Both the position numbers and the translations under genes were made by a program. Below, in pieces: positions 9,291 through 18,498 of a stretch of 64,000 nucleotides of DNA. This DNA comes from Dictyoglomus sp. NZ13-RE01. GTDB lineage: Bacteria > Dictyoglomota > Dictyoglomia > Dictyoglomales > Dictyoglomaceae. The stretch is from assembly GCA_002878375.1 (NCBI GenBank), contig NIRF01000009.1, positions 23,404-87,403 on the forward strand, given 5' to 3'. Under the pieces are notes generated by a model. The model had not been told where the DNA came from. It saw only the letters and a program-made list of their open reading frames with translations, and searched no databases. Numbering within the stretch: position 1 is the first letter of the stretch; each line of letters opens with the position of its first letter.

Positions 9291-10142
9291 TCACTCTTTA
9301 ACAGCACCTGAAGTCAATCCTTGAATTATAAGTCTTTGAAAAGCTAAAGCAATAAGAATTGGGGGAATTGATGCTACAATCCCAACTGTTGCCATAAGAT
9401 TAAAGCTTACATAAAACCTTCCCATAAACTCAGATATAGTGACAGGCATAGTTTTGGAAGCTAAAGAGTCTGTAAGGACTAAAGCTAATAAAAACTCTCC
9501 CCAACAAGCAATAAATGTGAAAATCCCGGTAGTAAAAAGTGCTGGTCCTGATAGTGGAATAACAATTCTAAATAGTACTGTAGGGGGACTACAGCCATCT
9601 ACTAAAGCAGAATCTTCTATTTCTTTAGGAAGGGTATCAAAATATCCCTTTAAAATCCATATAGCCATTGGAAGATTAAGGGCTAGATATATTAAACCAA
9701 GATAAAATTTAGTATCAAGAATTTTCAAGTAAGAGCCAATGACATAAAGTGATGTAACTAAAATTACAGGAGGAATCATTTGAATAAATAGGAGAAGAAA
9801 GACTACTATATTACTTGATAGAATCTTTAGTCTTGAAATAGCGTAGGCAGCTAAAGAACCCAGAAATACAGAAATTATAGATACAACAGTGCTTATTATA
9901 AAACTATTCATTAGACCTACCCTAAAGGCATTAGTAGTTCCTGCTTTCTTAAAAAATACATTCCAATAGTTTTCAAAGGTAGGATGTGAAGGGAACCAAC
10001 TGGCAGGAACTTTCGTTAATTCTGTTTCTTCAGAAATACTAGTTATAAAAGTCCAGAATATAGGGAGAAGAGTCCATATTAGGGCAAGAATAATTAAAAT
10101 AATATCAATAAAATAAAATATCCTTTTCTTTAAATTACTCAT
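9291..10142 (-). CDS. Sugar ABC transporter permease, MalG type
   Basis: 283 residues, six predicted helices, EAA loop at EDSALVDGCSPPTVLFRIVI and the C-terminal LIIQGLTSGAVKE typical of MalG-like subunits. A GGGGGT ribosome site precedes the ATG. It is the last gene of the inserted cassette and lies 71 bp before the GH4 start; the gap contains the oppF remnant of the repeat. Transcription can continue into GH4. Confidence 0.92.
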   Translation of the reverse strand: MSNLKKRIFYFIDIILIILALIWTLLPIFWTFITSISEETELTKVPASWFPSHPTFENYWNVFFKKAGTTNAFRVGLMNSFIISTVVSIISVFLGSLAAYAISRLKILSSNIVVFLLLFIQMIPPVILVTSLYVIGSYLKILDTKFYLGLIYLALNLPMAIWILKGYFDTLPKEIEDSALVDGCSPPTVLFRIVIPLSGPALFTTGIFTFIACWGEFLLALVLTDSLASKTMPVTISEFMGRFYVSFNLMATVGIVASIPPILIALAFQRLIIQGLTSGAVKE

Positions 10143-10151
10143 AAGAACCCC

Positions 10152-11027
10152 CTAATAATTAATTTCACTCTTAAATAATTTAGTATAGATATAAACTAAT
10201 ACAAGTATAATAATTAAGAGAATAAAAGACATAGAGGCACCCTTACCAAATTGTAGAGAGTCAAAAACTGTAGAATACATTAAATGAGCTACAACTTGAG
10301 TTGTAGTTCCTGGACCTCCTCCAGTAAGAGCATAAACAATATCAAAAATTTTAAATGTTGCTATTGTTTTATATACAATAAGCATAAGATTTATAGGCAT
10401 TAATAAAGGAAGAGTTATCTTGGAAAATATTTGCCAACTATTTGCTCCGTCAATCTCCGCAGCTTCATACAACTCATTAGGAATTGTTTGAAGGGCTGCT
10501 AAATATAAAATAATAGCAAAAGGGGTTCCTTCCCAAAGATTAACAATAATCAACATATGTATGGCAAGTTTTGGTTCTGAAAGCCAAGGAATATAATGAT
10601 TAATAATCCCTAATTGGTAAAGAAGGCTATTTAGAAATCCATAGTCTGAGTTATAGATCCATTTCCACATTAAAGCCTTAACAATAGTAGGAAGAACATA
10701 AGGAAAAAGTACTAAAGTCCTTGCAATTCCCCTAAATCTGAAATTTTTGTTAAGAAGAATTGCAATTCCTAAACCTAAAGACATTCCTACAAAAATATCA
10801 TAAAAAACAAAATATGCTGTTCTTAAAAAGGACATCCACCATTCAGAACTTCTTAAAACATCAATATAGTTATTTAATCCTACAAATTTAAGCTTTAAAC
10901 CACCTAATCCTACTGATGTCTGGTAAAAAGAAAGAAACAAAGAATAAATTAGAGGATAAAAGAGAACTAATGTGATTACTAAAAAAGAAGGAAAGATTAA
11001 AATATATCCAAATTTTTTTTGAAGCAC
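10152..11027 (-). CDS. Sugar ABC transporter permease, MalF type
   Basis: 291 residues with six predicted membrane segments and the EAA loop YEAAEIDGANSWQIFSKITL. It starts just after a strong hairpin that separates it from the binding-protein gene, with AGGAGGAGGT as ribosome site. No cognate ATPase is encoded in the cassette. Confidence 0.92.
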   Translation of the reverse strand: MLQKKFGYILIFPSFLVITLVLFYPLIYSLFLSFYQTSVGLGGLKLKFVGLNNYIDVLRSSEWWMSFLRTAYFVFYDIFVGMSLGLGIAILLNKNFRFRGIARTLVLFPYVLPTIVKALMWKWIYNSDYGFLNSLLYQLGIINHYIPWLSEPKLAIHMLIIVNLWEGTPFAIILYLAALQTIPNELYEAAEIDGANSWQIFSKITLPLLMPINLMLIVYKTIATFKIFDIVYALTGGGPGTTTQVVAHLMYSTVFDSLQFGKGASMSFILLIIILVLVYIYTKLFKSEINY

Positions 11028-11047
11028 TTTTACCTCCTCCTAAGAAA

Positions 11048-11076
11048 AAAGGGGGGAGGAGAATCCTCCCCCCTTT
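11048..11076 (-). terminator. Intercistronic hairpin after the binding-protein gene
   Basis: Perfect 13-bp stem (AAAGGGGGGAGGA / TCCTCCCCCCTTT) with a 3-nt loop. On the transcribed minus strand it is followed by a U-rich run (TTTTTTCTT) and then by the permease ribosome site. It lies in the 53-bp gap between the binding protein (upstream) and the first permease. It should act as a partial terminator or as a 3' stabiliser that raises binding-protein mRNA over permease mRNA. Confidence 0.8.
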
Positions 11077-11080
11077 AATT

Positions 11081-12352
11081 TTACTTACCTAACTTGCTTT
11101 TTTCGTATTCTTCTTTTATCTCTAAAGCTTTCTTTTGGGCATCCTCCAAGGCTTGATCTACGCTCTTAATACCAGACAAAGCAGAGTTTAACTCTTTTGC
11201 AAACATTGTAGAGAAATCATGGTACCATGGAACTCTTGGTCTATTTACAACATATTTCCCTTGTTCTAATAGATCCTCAATTCCTGGGACTGCTTTTATT
11301 ACATCCTTATCGTTGAATACAGATGCCCATCCAGGAACTACTCCTTGTTCTATAGCTGCCTTTTTAGCTCCCTCTCTATCCGCCATAAAGAATATAAATT
11401 TTATTGCCTCTTCTTTATGTTTTGAGCCTGCTGATACTGCCCATCCCATAGGTCCAGAGACAGTATATGGATGTTTTCCATCTATAGATGGCATTAGAGC
11501 TATTTTCCATTGCCCTACAGTTTTAGATTGACTTGGATCGTTAAGCATAACTAAAGGAAGTCCCCATCTCATTCCAAAAGCTACATCTCCTGCTGCCATT
11601 GCTTTATCTACGTCGTTTTCTGTCCAAGAAATAGATGCAGGATTCACAATCTTGTACTTATGTATCATATCATACATAAATTGCAATGCTTGTTTTGCTA
11701 AAGGAGAATTTAGTTTAGGATTATTATCTTTATCAAAAAGTTCTGCGCCAAATGTAGCAGCAATTGCTACATAATCACAAATCAAACATTCTTTTGGAGC
11801 CCAACTCCACGCAGAAGCATATTTTACAATTCCTTTATTCTGAAGAGTTTGAGACATTTTCACAAATTCATCCCAAGTCTTAGGTGGATTTGTAAATCCT
11901 GCCTTTTTGAGAAGATTAGCATTATAGAGGAAAGATTTCCATTCTGATGCCCAAGGAAGTCCATACCATTTACCTTTGTACATCATTCCATCAGCTGCAA
12001 AGGGTAACAAATCCTTTTTCATTTCAGGTGTTATATATTCATCTATTGCTAAAACCCATCCAGCTTCAGCATATTGTGGAACTTCTACACAATCGATTAC
12101 AAAGACATCATATGCAGAACCGCCAGCGAGGAATGATGCCATGAGTTTAATGTTCTGATCTCTTCCATATGGAACCACTGTGGTTGTTACTTTTATTCCG
12201 GTTTTATCTTGAAATTCTTTGTATCTTTTAATTAGCCACTCTAATCCACCAGGTCCATTTATTGTGTGTAATTCTACCTCTTCAGCAATTGTAAAGACAA
12301 AAGCTAAAAGGAGAAAAATAAGAAAAACTTTAAGAAACTTTTTAAAGAACAT
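11081..12352 (-). CDS. Sugar ABC transporter extracellular binding protein (family 1)
   Basis: 423 residues. N-terminal signal peptide (FFKKFLKVFLIFLLLAFVF) with no lipobox. The mature part shows family 1 features: VELHTINGPGGLEWLIKRY near the N-terminus, AAGDVAFGMRWG at mid-protein, MGWAVSAGSKHKEEAIKFI later. It is first in its operon, behind a consensus promoter and an inverted repeat. The ligand is unknown; the adjoining GH4 suggests a uronic-acid-bearing or alpha-linked oligosaccharide. Confidence 0.9.
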   Translation of the reverse strand: MFFKKFLKVFLIFLLLAFVFTIAEEVELHTINGPGGLEWLIKRYKEFQDKTGIKVTTTVVPYGRDQNIKLMASFLAGGSAYDVFVIDCVEVPQYAEAGWVLAIDEYITPEMKKDLLPFAADGMMYKGKWYGLPWASEWKSFLYNANLLKKAGFTNPPKTWDEFVKMSQTLQNKGIVKYASAWSWAPKECLICDYVAIAATFGAELFDKDNNPKLNSPLAKQALQFMYDMIHKYKIVNPASISWTENDVDKAMAAGDVAFGMRWGLPLVMLNDPSQSKTVGQWKIALMPSIDGKHPYTVSGPMGWAVSAGSKHKEEAIKFIFFMADREGAKKAAIEQGVVPGWASVFNDKDVIKAVPGIEDLLEQGKYVVNRPRVPWYHDFSTMFAKELNSALSGIKSVDQALEDAQKKALEIKEEYEKSKLGK

Positions 12353-12446
12353 ATTTTCTCTCCCCCTTTTTAGGATTTTATGAATCCCCTAATTTTCAAA
12401 AATTAAGATTTAAAATTTCTCACCTCCTATTTGTTAATTTTCTTAA

Positions 12447-12494
12447 CTATAAGTTTATGATATTAAAAATCTTTTGTCAAGGATAAACTTATAG
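12447..12494. promoter_or_regulatory. Promoter with flanking 12-bp inverted repeat (operator candidate)
   Basis: On the minus strand TTGACA (12475-12480), a 17-bp spacer and TAAACT (12452-12457) drive the binding-protein operon. Two arms, CTATAAGTTTAT at 12447-12458 and ATAAACTTATAG at 12483-12494, are perfect reverse complements separated by 24 bp. One arm covers the -10 box and the other lies just upstream of the -35 box, as expected for a two-site repressor or a looping operator. Confidence 0.78.
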
Positions 12495-12505
12495 AAAAGT
12501 TGTTA

Positions 12506-12592
12506 CTCCAATAATAGCAATCTTAACCATTCTGATACCTCCTCTCACTATTTACTATATTTATGACACATTACAATACGGTCGTCTACAAA
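12506..12592. repeat. Right copy of the 87-bp direct repeat (oppF tail + truncated GH4 start)
   Basis: Pairs with 9195-9281. Here the oppF tail is the functional one and the GH4 part is only MVKIAIIG, after which the frame runs through five unrelated residues to a stop at 12484-12486. The two copies bracket the binding protein and both permeases. Confidence 0.93.
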
Positions 12593-13525
12593 GACCTTTT
12601 CAGGCTCCAATTTATGGCATATATCCTCTGCATCAGGACATCTTTCTGAAAATTTACATCCCAATTTAGCAAACTCTTTTGCCTCTATAGCGGAAAGCTT
12701 TATTTCACCCTTCCATCTCTTCTCAATATCTGGCTCAGGAACTGATTCTATTAGCAACTTTGTATAGGGATGCAAAGGAGATAGCATTACTTTTTCTACA
12801 GGTCCAAACTCTATTATATTCCCCCTATACATTATAGCTATTCTATCACTTATGTAGTAGGCTGTAGCAAGATCATGAGTTATATATATAACAGAAACCT
12901 TATAATTTTCCTTTAAATCTTTAAAAAGATTCACAATAGACATTCTTAGAGAAGCATCCACCATAGAGACAGGTTCATCCGCTACCAGTAAGGATGGATT
13001 TGTGATGAGAGCTCTTGCTATGGATACTCTTTGAAGTTGTCCTCCTGAAAGTTCATGAGGATATCTTTTTTCTATCTCTCTTAAACTCAGTCCAACCGCT
13101 TGCAAATTTCTATCAATAGTATCGTAGGCTGAGTTTCTATCCATTGCAGTTTTAAAGTTTAAAGCTGTTTCAAATAAGTATGAGTCTACTCTTTTCAAGG
13201 GATTAAAGGATTCAAAAGGATTTTGGAATATTGGTTGGACCTCCTTCATAAAGGCTAATTTTTCTTCTTTTGAGGATATTTTTGTAATATTCTTCCCTTT
13301 ATAATAAATTTTTCCAGAAGTTGGTTCTATAATTCCTAAAATCATACGAGCCAAAGTAGTTTTTCCACAACCACTTTCTCCAGCTATAGTAAGAATTTCA
13401 GGATTTTTCAGGGGCATATCAAAATATTCATGATTTACTGCTACCAACTTTGTTCCTAAAAATCTTCCTCCAATAACAAAAACCTTCGTTAAATTTTCTA
13501 CAGAAAGAAGTTTATTATCCTTCAT
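12548..13525 (-). CDS. oppF: Opp/Dpp-type ABC transporter ATPase, OppF-like
   Basis: 325 residues from the ATG at 13525, which overlaps the oppD stop as ATGA; a longer start at 13558 is less likely. Walker A GESGCGKTT, signature LSGGQLQR and Walker B LLVADEPVS are present. The C-terminal oligopeptide-transporter extension has Cys-rich CKFSERCPDAEDIC. It couples ATP hydrolysis to uptake with OppD. In Thermotoga several Opp-type systems import oligosaccharides; the nearby GH4 makes that likely here. Confidence 0.9.
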   Translation of the reverse strand: MKDNKLLSVENLTKVFVIGGRFLGTKLVAVNHEYFDMPLKNPEILTIAGESGCGKTTLARMILGIIEPTSGKIYYKGKNITKISSKEEKLAFMKEVQPIFQNPFESFNPLKRVDSYLFETALNFKTAMDRNSAYDTIDRNLQAVGLSLREIEKRYPHELSGGQLQRVSIARALITNPSLLVADEPVSMVDASLRMSIVNLFKDLKENYKVSVIYITHDLATAYYISDRIAIMYRGNIIEFGPVEKVMLSPLHPYTKLLIESVPEPDIEKRWKGEIKLSAIEAKEFAKLGCKFSERCPDAEDICHKLEPEKVFVDDRIVMCHKYSK

Positions 13526-14517
13526 ATCTCTTCTACCTCCCTTGAGTAGAGAAAACAAGCAACCTTATGTCCATTCTCTACCTCAACCAATTCTGGTATT
13601 TTCTCTTTGCAAATATCCATTGCATAAGGACAGCGAGGATGAAATCTACAGCCAGGAGGAGGATTTAAAAGGGATGGAGGAGAGCCTGGTGCACTTACTC
13701 GAGGAGACTTATCACCAATTTTAGGAAGAGATTCAATAAGATACTTAGTATAGGGATGTTTTGGAAGCTTAAATATATCCTCTGTTTTTCCTACTTCAAC
13801 AATTTTTCCTGCATACATAATAGCAATCCTATCCGCAATATTAGCATGTACCGCCATATCATGGGTAACTATTACTAAAGTATTTTTATATTCTGATTGA
13901 ATCTTTTTTAAGAGTTGAATAACCCCCCTTTGAACTACTACATCTAAGGCAGTTGTAGCCTCATCAGCAAAGATAATATAAGGTTTTAATAATGTTGCAA
14001 GGGCAATAGTAACCCTCTGTCTCATTCCACCAGATAATTGATGAGGATAGGAGTTTAAAACTTCTACTGGGAGACCTAAAGCTTTTATATGTTCCTCTAT
14101 AAACTTTTTGTAATCTTTGTTAACTAAATTATTTCCGTGGGTATTTATTACATCCTCAAAGGTTTTAATAATTTTCCTGGTAGGATTAAGAACACTCATT
14201 GAACCTTGAGGGATATAGGACATTTTTTTCCACCTAATGGAATCTAAATTTTCTTTTGGAATATGTGTGATATCTATCTCTTCATCTCCAAGTTTGTAAA
14301 CAACTCTACCGCTAAGGAGCGTTAAAGGGGGTTTTATTAAGCCTACTAAAACCTTGAGAAGGGTACTTTTTCCACAGCCTGATTCTCCTGCGATACCGAA
14401 AATTTCATTTTCTTTAATACTTAAATTAATACCATCTACTGCTTTTACATTTCTTCTTATTCCATATAACGAGGCTACGTAGTATGCTTTTAAATTTTCT
14501 ACCTTTAATATTTCCAT
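13522..14517 (-). CDS. oppD: Opp/Dpp-type ABC transporter ATPase, OppD-like
   Basis: 331 residues. Walker A GESGCGKST, signature LSGGMRQR, Walker B IIFADEATTALD, H-loop VTHD, and the C-terminal extension CRFHPRCPYAMDIC that can hold an Fe-S cluster in this family. The ATG directly follows the oppC stop (TAAATG), and its end overlaps oppF by 4 bp, so the operon is tightly coupled. Confidence 0.92.
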   Translation of the reverse strand: MEILKVENLKAYYVASLYGIRRNVKAVDGINLSIKENEIFGIAGESGCGKSTLLKVLVGLIKPPLTLLSGRVVYKLGDEEIDITHIPKENLDSIRWKKMSYIPQGSMSVLNPTRKIIKTFEDVINTHGNNLVNKDYKKFIEEHIKALGLPVEVLNSYPHQLSGGMRQRVTIALATLLKPYIIFADEATTALDVVVQRGVIQLLKKIQSEYKNTLVIVTHDMAVHANIADRIAIMYAGKIVEVGKTEDIFKLPKHPYTKYLIESLPKIGDKSPRVSAPGSPPSLLNPPPGCRFHPRCPYAMDICKEKIPELVEVENGHKVACFLYSREVEEI

Positions 14518-15396
14518 TTATGCTTCACCACCTTTCTCCTCCATTATCATTCTTTGGAGTCTTGTTCTTGGATCTAAAAAGTTGCTAATACTTACTGATA
14601 GCATATAAAGAGAAATGAATAAAATCACTGCTATAACTACAGGTGTTAAAATCCACCACCAAATGCCTCTAAAGATAGCTTGATATTGAACAGCCCAATA
14701 AATGGTTGTCCCAATAGTTGGGGTCTCCAGGCTGGATAGACCAAATATGGATAAGGTAGTTTCCATTCCTATAGCCCAAAGAATTGTATTTATAAAATTA
14801 GCCATTACCCATGGAATTACAAAAGGTAAATGCTCTTTTACTACCACCTTCATGGTTCCCATGCCAGAAAAATTAGCGGTATATGTAAACTCTCTTTCTC
14901 TTAAGCTAAGAACTATGGCTCTTACTTGCCTTCCACCCCATGGCCAAGAAAATAAGGAAAGAATTATTGCTATTAGCACTATGCTTAGATGTTCTTTTAG
15001 AATAGAAGATAGAAGAATTAGTATGGGAAGACTTGGAAGAACTATAAAGCTATCATTTATAGACATTAAGATTCTATCTAATCTTCCTCCTCTATATCCT
15101 GCTATCAACCCAACTATTGTTCCTATTGAAATAGAAATAACTGCAGTTAGAGAACCTAAGGATAGAGAGTTTTTTATAGCATGGGTCATATTCCAAAATA
15201 TGTCTTGTCCCATTGAGTTTGTGCCTAATGGATATTTTAGAGAAGGGAGCATATCCTTAGGAACCACATTCCAAAGTTTTGGATCATATGGAGAAAAAAA
15301 GGAGAGAATAACTAAAATAATCAAAATCAAGATTACTGTAAAGCCAAAGGCAAATTTTTTATCATTCCTATAAAGGTCCTTAAATACAGTAAACAT
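14518..15396 (-). CDS. oppC: Opp/Dpp-type ABC transporter permease, OppC-like
   Basis: 292 residues. N-terminal cytoplasmic stretch, then a hydrophobic segment, the conserved PLGTNSMGQDIFWNMTHAIK, six predicted helices, and an ANFSGMGTMKVVVKEHLP coupling-loop region. It pairs with OppB. Confidence 0.9.
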   Translation of the reverse strand: MFTVFKDLYRNDKKFAFGFTVILILIILVILSFFSPYDPKLWNVVPKDMLPSLKYPLGTNSMGQDIFWNMTHAIKNSLSLGSLTAVISISIGTIVGLIAGYRGGRLDRILMSINDSFIVLPSLPILILLSSILKEHLSIVLIAIILSLFSWPWGGRQVRAIVLSLREREFTYTANFSGMGTMKVVVKEHLPFVIPWVMANFINTILWAIGMETTLSIFGLSSLETPTIGTTIYWAVQYQAIFRGIWWWILTPVVIAVILFISLYMLSVSISNFLDPRTRLQRMIMEEKGGEA

Positions 15397-15410
15397 ATAT
15401 TTCCTTCCCC

Positions 15411-16421
15411 CTATCTGTATCTTACTCTTGGATCAAAAAGGGGATAAAGTAGATCAATTAGTAAAGCGGTTGTAGAGATACCTACAATTGAAAATACAGC
15501 TATCCCCATCATTAGATTAAAATCTCCATTATTTATTGCCATATACAAAACTTGTCCCAGTCCTGGATACGAAAAAACACTCTCTGTAACTAATGAGCCA
15601 CTAAAGATTCCTCCAATTTGAAGGGCAAGGTTTGTAATTTGTGGGAGCAAGCTATTTTTCATTACATACTGAAAAAGGATTTTTCTTCTTGGAATTCCCA
15701 TGACCTCTGCATAAATTACGTAATCCTCCGCTTTTACAGTGGAGGTTAAAGACCTCATACTCAAAAACCACCAACCAATACCTACAATTATGAGGGCTAA
15801 TGCGGGAAGAAAGGCGTGCTTAATGAGGTTTAATATAAAGCTAATAGAAAAAGAAGGTTTCATTCCTATACTGTAACCCCCTACTATGGGGAAAAAGGGG
15901 AATATGTATGCAAATAGAATAATTAATATTAAAGCCATTATGTAATATGGGATGGGATAGATACTCATAGCGACTACTGATAATATCTTTGACCATCTTT
16001 TCTCACTATAATAACCTGCAAGCCCTCCAAGAATATTTCCAATTATCCAAGAAAGTAAAGCAGCTATAATAAGAAGCCCAGCTGTCCATGGTAGTGAATC
16101 TCTTATAATAGAAATTACTGGTGTAGGAAAGATAGAAAGAGATGGTCCAAAATCTCCCTTAAAAAGCCTTCCCCAAAACTTAATGTACTGTTCCCAAACG
16201 CTACCTTTTAGACCATAAAGTTCCATCATGGTCTCTCTTAATTTTTCCAATGCTTGAGGATCTAAATACATGGAGCCATAAGAAGTCATTCTGTTCATAA
16301 CTGAAACGACTGGATCTAATGGGGTAAAGCGTGGAACTAAAAAAACTATGGTTATACCAATAAAAATAACCACAAAATATTGTATCAATCTTGGTAATAT
16401 ATACCTCTTTAAAAAATTCAT
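15411..16421 (-). CDS. oppB: Opp/Dpp-type ABC transporter permease, OppB-like
   Basis: 336 residues. Typical OppB N-terminus (YILPRLIQYFVVIFIGITIV), WEQYIKFWGRLFKGDFGPSL, coupling region AEVMGIPRRKILFQYVMKNS and C-terminal LIDLLYPLFDPRVRYR. It starts after AGGAGG, behind a long hairpin that separates it from oppA. Confidence 0.92.
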   Translation of the reverse strand: MNFLKRYILPRLIQYFVVIFIGITIVFLVPRFTPLDPVVSVMNRMTSYGSMYLDPQALEKLRETMMELYGLKGSVWEQYIKFWGRLFKGDFGPSLSIFPTPVISIIRDSLPWTAGLLIIAALLSWIIGNILGGLAGYYSEKRWSKILSVVAMSIYPIPYYIMALILIILFAYIFPFFPIVGGYSIGMKPSFSISFILNLIKHAFLPALALIIVGIGWWFLSMRSLTSTVKAEDYVIYAEVMGIPRRKILFQYVMKNSLLPQITNLALQIGGIFSGSLVTESVFSYPGLGQVLYMAINNGDFNLMMGIAVFSIVGISTTALLIDLLYPLFDPRVRYR

Positions 16422-16441
16422 TTTTAAAACCTCCTGACCAA

Positions 16442-16478
16442 AAGGAACCCCATCCTCTTTTTGAGGACGGGGCTCCTT
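16442..16478 (-). terminator. Intercistronic hairpin between oppA and oppB
   Basis: On the minus-strand transcript a 16-bp stem forms with two G-U pairs and an AAAAA loop (arms 16442-16457 and 16463-16478). No clear U-run follows, so a 3'-stabilising or attenuating role is more likely than full termination. It sits where oppA levels must exceed oppB. Confidence 0.7.
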
Positions 16479-16495
16479 CTAATTTTTTATACTTC

Positions 16496-18355
16496 CTATT
16501 TTCTTCCAGTACTTCTTATAAATGGTAGAATAAACTTAAATTGACCCCACCACCATACAGGAGCCATGTAAGGGTTATCTGCGGATGGATAGTTTGTCCA
16601 GTAATAGTGATCCTGAGCGGAGAATTTCAAGTTTATTATTGTGATAGGATGAGGCATTTCCTCAACAAAAACTTTAATGAAATCCATAACAAGTTCTTTC
16701 GCCTTTGGATCTTCTGGTTGTAATTTTACTAGTTTATCAAGAATATCGTCTGTTTTCTTACTCTTCCATCTTATTTGGTTAGTTGTAGCAACTTCTCCTG
16801 TAGGTTTATAGAATTTAGAATGAAATCCTTGGAGGAAGGGATATACATCTGTAGCTGGGACTGCCCAATAGGAGCCTACATCAAAATCACCAATATTCCA
16901 CTTCGTCCAGAATGGTCCTGCCTCTACAGTCTCCACAGTAGTATCTATACCAAACTTTCTCCATTGATCTGCAACTGCAAAGGCTAATCTTGTAGCATGG
17001 ATTTCAAAGTTTGCAGGGGCAGTTATGGTAATTTTCCAAGGCTTACCATCGGGAAGATACCATTTTCCACCAACTTTCTTAAATCCATTCTTTACTAATA
17101 GTTTTTCTGCTTCGTCTGGTGCATATTTCCACCAACCATATCCAAAAATCTCCCTTGGCTCTCCTTTTATTTTGTAGCCTTTACTTTTTGCAAAATCCGC
17201 AATTCTATATGGGACGGTTGGATCCCAAGGTTTAAATCCATCTTCTAAGGCAAAATCCTTTAGCCAGTCCTCAAGAGGAGCGTAATATTCCTTTAACAGA
17301 GACTGTGTAGCACACATATATAGTGGATTGACTCTTGAGATTCCACCAAATCCTGAAGTAACCACATCTACAATATCTATAGCCAATGTCAGTGCCCATC
17401 TTACATCTTTATTGTTATATGGGAATTTTTCTAAGTTCATTGCCATTATTCTTGCCCTTACATCATCCATCCATGCCCATGGAAAGTCTTTATACCAAAC
17501 TCTTGAATAGGGATTGCCCTTTCTTAAAACCTCCCATGCTTCTGGAGTTAGATCGAAGATTAGATCTAATTCATGTTTTGTTTGTGCAATAACTTTCTTT
17601 TCGTCAGGACCATAGTAGATAAATAGTACATACTTTGGTCTTGGCATTCCATATAATAATCCAACACTGGTTCTTCTCCAATCATTTCTCCTTTCAAAGA
17701 GCCACCAATATCCTTGTGGATCATAATCCTTAAGAACATAGGGTCCAAGAGAAACAGGAGGATTAAATTCAAACTTCAAAGGATCCTCTACTTTTTCAAA
17801 TATATGCTTTGGCATAATATAGCATGTGGAGTAGACCAAGGAAGTAAATATGTGGTGAAATGCAGGAGTTGGATTCTTTAACTCAAAAACTACTGTATAG
17901 TCATCAGTTTTATAAACCTTAGATACATAGGTATTAAATTGGGCACTATAGCTCATTCCAGGATTTTTCATTAGATATTCCACAGTAAAAACTACATCAT
18001 CCGCTGTAAAAGGCTTTCCATCGCTCCAATAAATTCCCTTTCTTAGCTTTACTGTCATCTTTTTGAAATCCTTATCATAAATGGGTGCTTCTTGCGCTAA
18101 AGCATTTATAGTTTTTCCTGTTTGAGGATCAAGATACCATAATCCATCTAAAAGCATTTGCTGAGTACCATTTCCTACACTAACACCTGGCTTCCAGAAG
18201 TTAAAATCCTTAGGATTTGCTAATCTACCATGAAGAGCATCTACAATGAGGGTTTCGTTGCGTGGTAAATTGGGAAGTATCTGAGAAAATGTAACAGAAC
18301 TACCTAACAAGGAAAGTAAAAGAATCAAAACAATAGTAAAAGATAACTTTTTCAT
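16496..18355 (-). CDS. oppA: Opp-type extracellular solute-binding protein (family 5)
   Basis: 619 residues with a Sec signal (KKLSFTIVLILLLSLLGSSV, cleavage near SVTFS). Family 5 marks: ALAQEAPIYDKDFKKMTVKL, RKGIYWSDGKPFTADDVVFT, and LGPYVLKDYDPQGYWWLFER. Many Trp and aromatic residues fit an oligosaccharide ligand as in Thermotoga Opp-type sugar binders, but peptide binding cannot be excluded. It is first in the opp operon, with its own promoter near 18,540. Confidence 0.9.
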   Translation of the reverse strand: MKKLSFTIVLILLLSLLGSSVTFSQILPNLPRNETLIVDALHGRLANPKDFNFWKPGVSVGNGTQQMLLDGLWYLDPQTGKTINALAQEAPIYDKDFKKMTVKLRKGIYWSDGKPFTADDVVFTVEYLMKNPGMSYSAQFNTYVSKVYKTDDYTVVFELKNPTPAFHHIFTSLVYSTCYIMPKHIFEKVEDPLKFEFNPPVSLGPYVLKDYDPQGYWWLFERRNDWRRTSVGLLYGMPRPKYVLFIYYGPDEKKVIAQTKHELDLIFDLTPEAWEVLRKGNPYSRVWYKDFPWAWMDDVRARIMAMNLEKFPYNNKDVRWALTLAIDIVDVVTSGFGGISRVNPLYMCATQSLLKEYYAPLEDWLKDFALEDGFKPWDPTVPYRIADFAKSKGYKIKGEPREIFGYGWWKYAPDEAEKLLVKNGFKKVGGKWYLPDGKPWKITITAPANFEIHATRLAFAVADQWRKFGIDTTVETVEAGPFWTKWNIGDFDVGSYWAVPATDVYPFLQGFHSKFYKPTGEVATTNQIRWKSKKTDDILDKLVKLQPEDPKAKELVMDFIKVFVEEMPHPITIINLKFSAQDHYYWTNYPSADNPYMAPVWWWGQFKFILPFIRSTGRK

Positions 18356-18498
18356 TTGAACACCTCCTCAATGAGAAATATTCCCCTAAAATTAGAGGTT
18401 GGAAAGGTGATTTTCTTTTCTAATTTCACCTCCTTTATTAAAAATTTAGTTGCTGAGGATTTTACAATTAATGTTTCTTTTATTAGTATTTCTTTTTT

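Noticed and set aside
14702..15373. 223-codon plus-strand reading frame
   Set aside because: Shadow of oppC on the other strand; composition follows the complement of a membrane protein.
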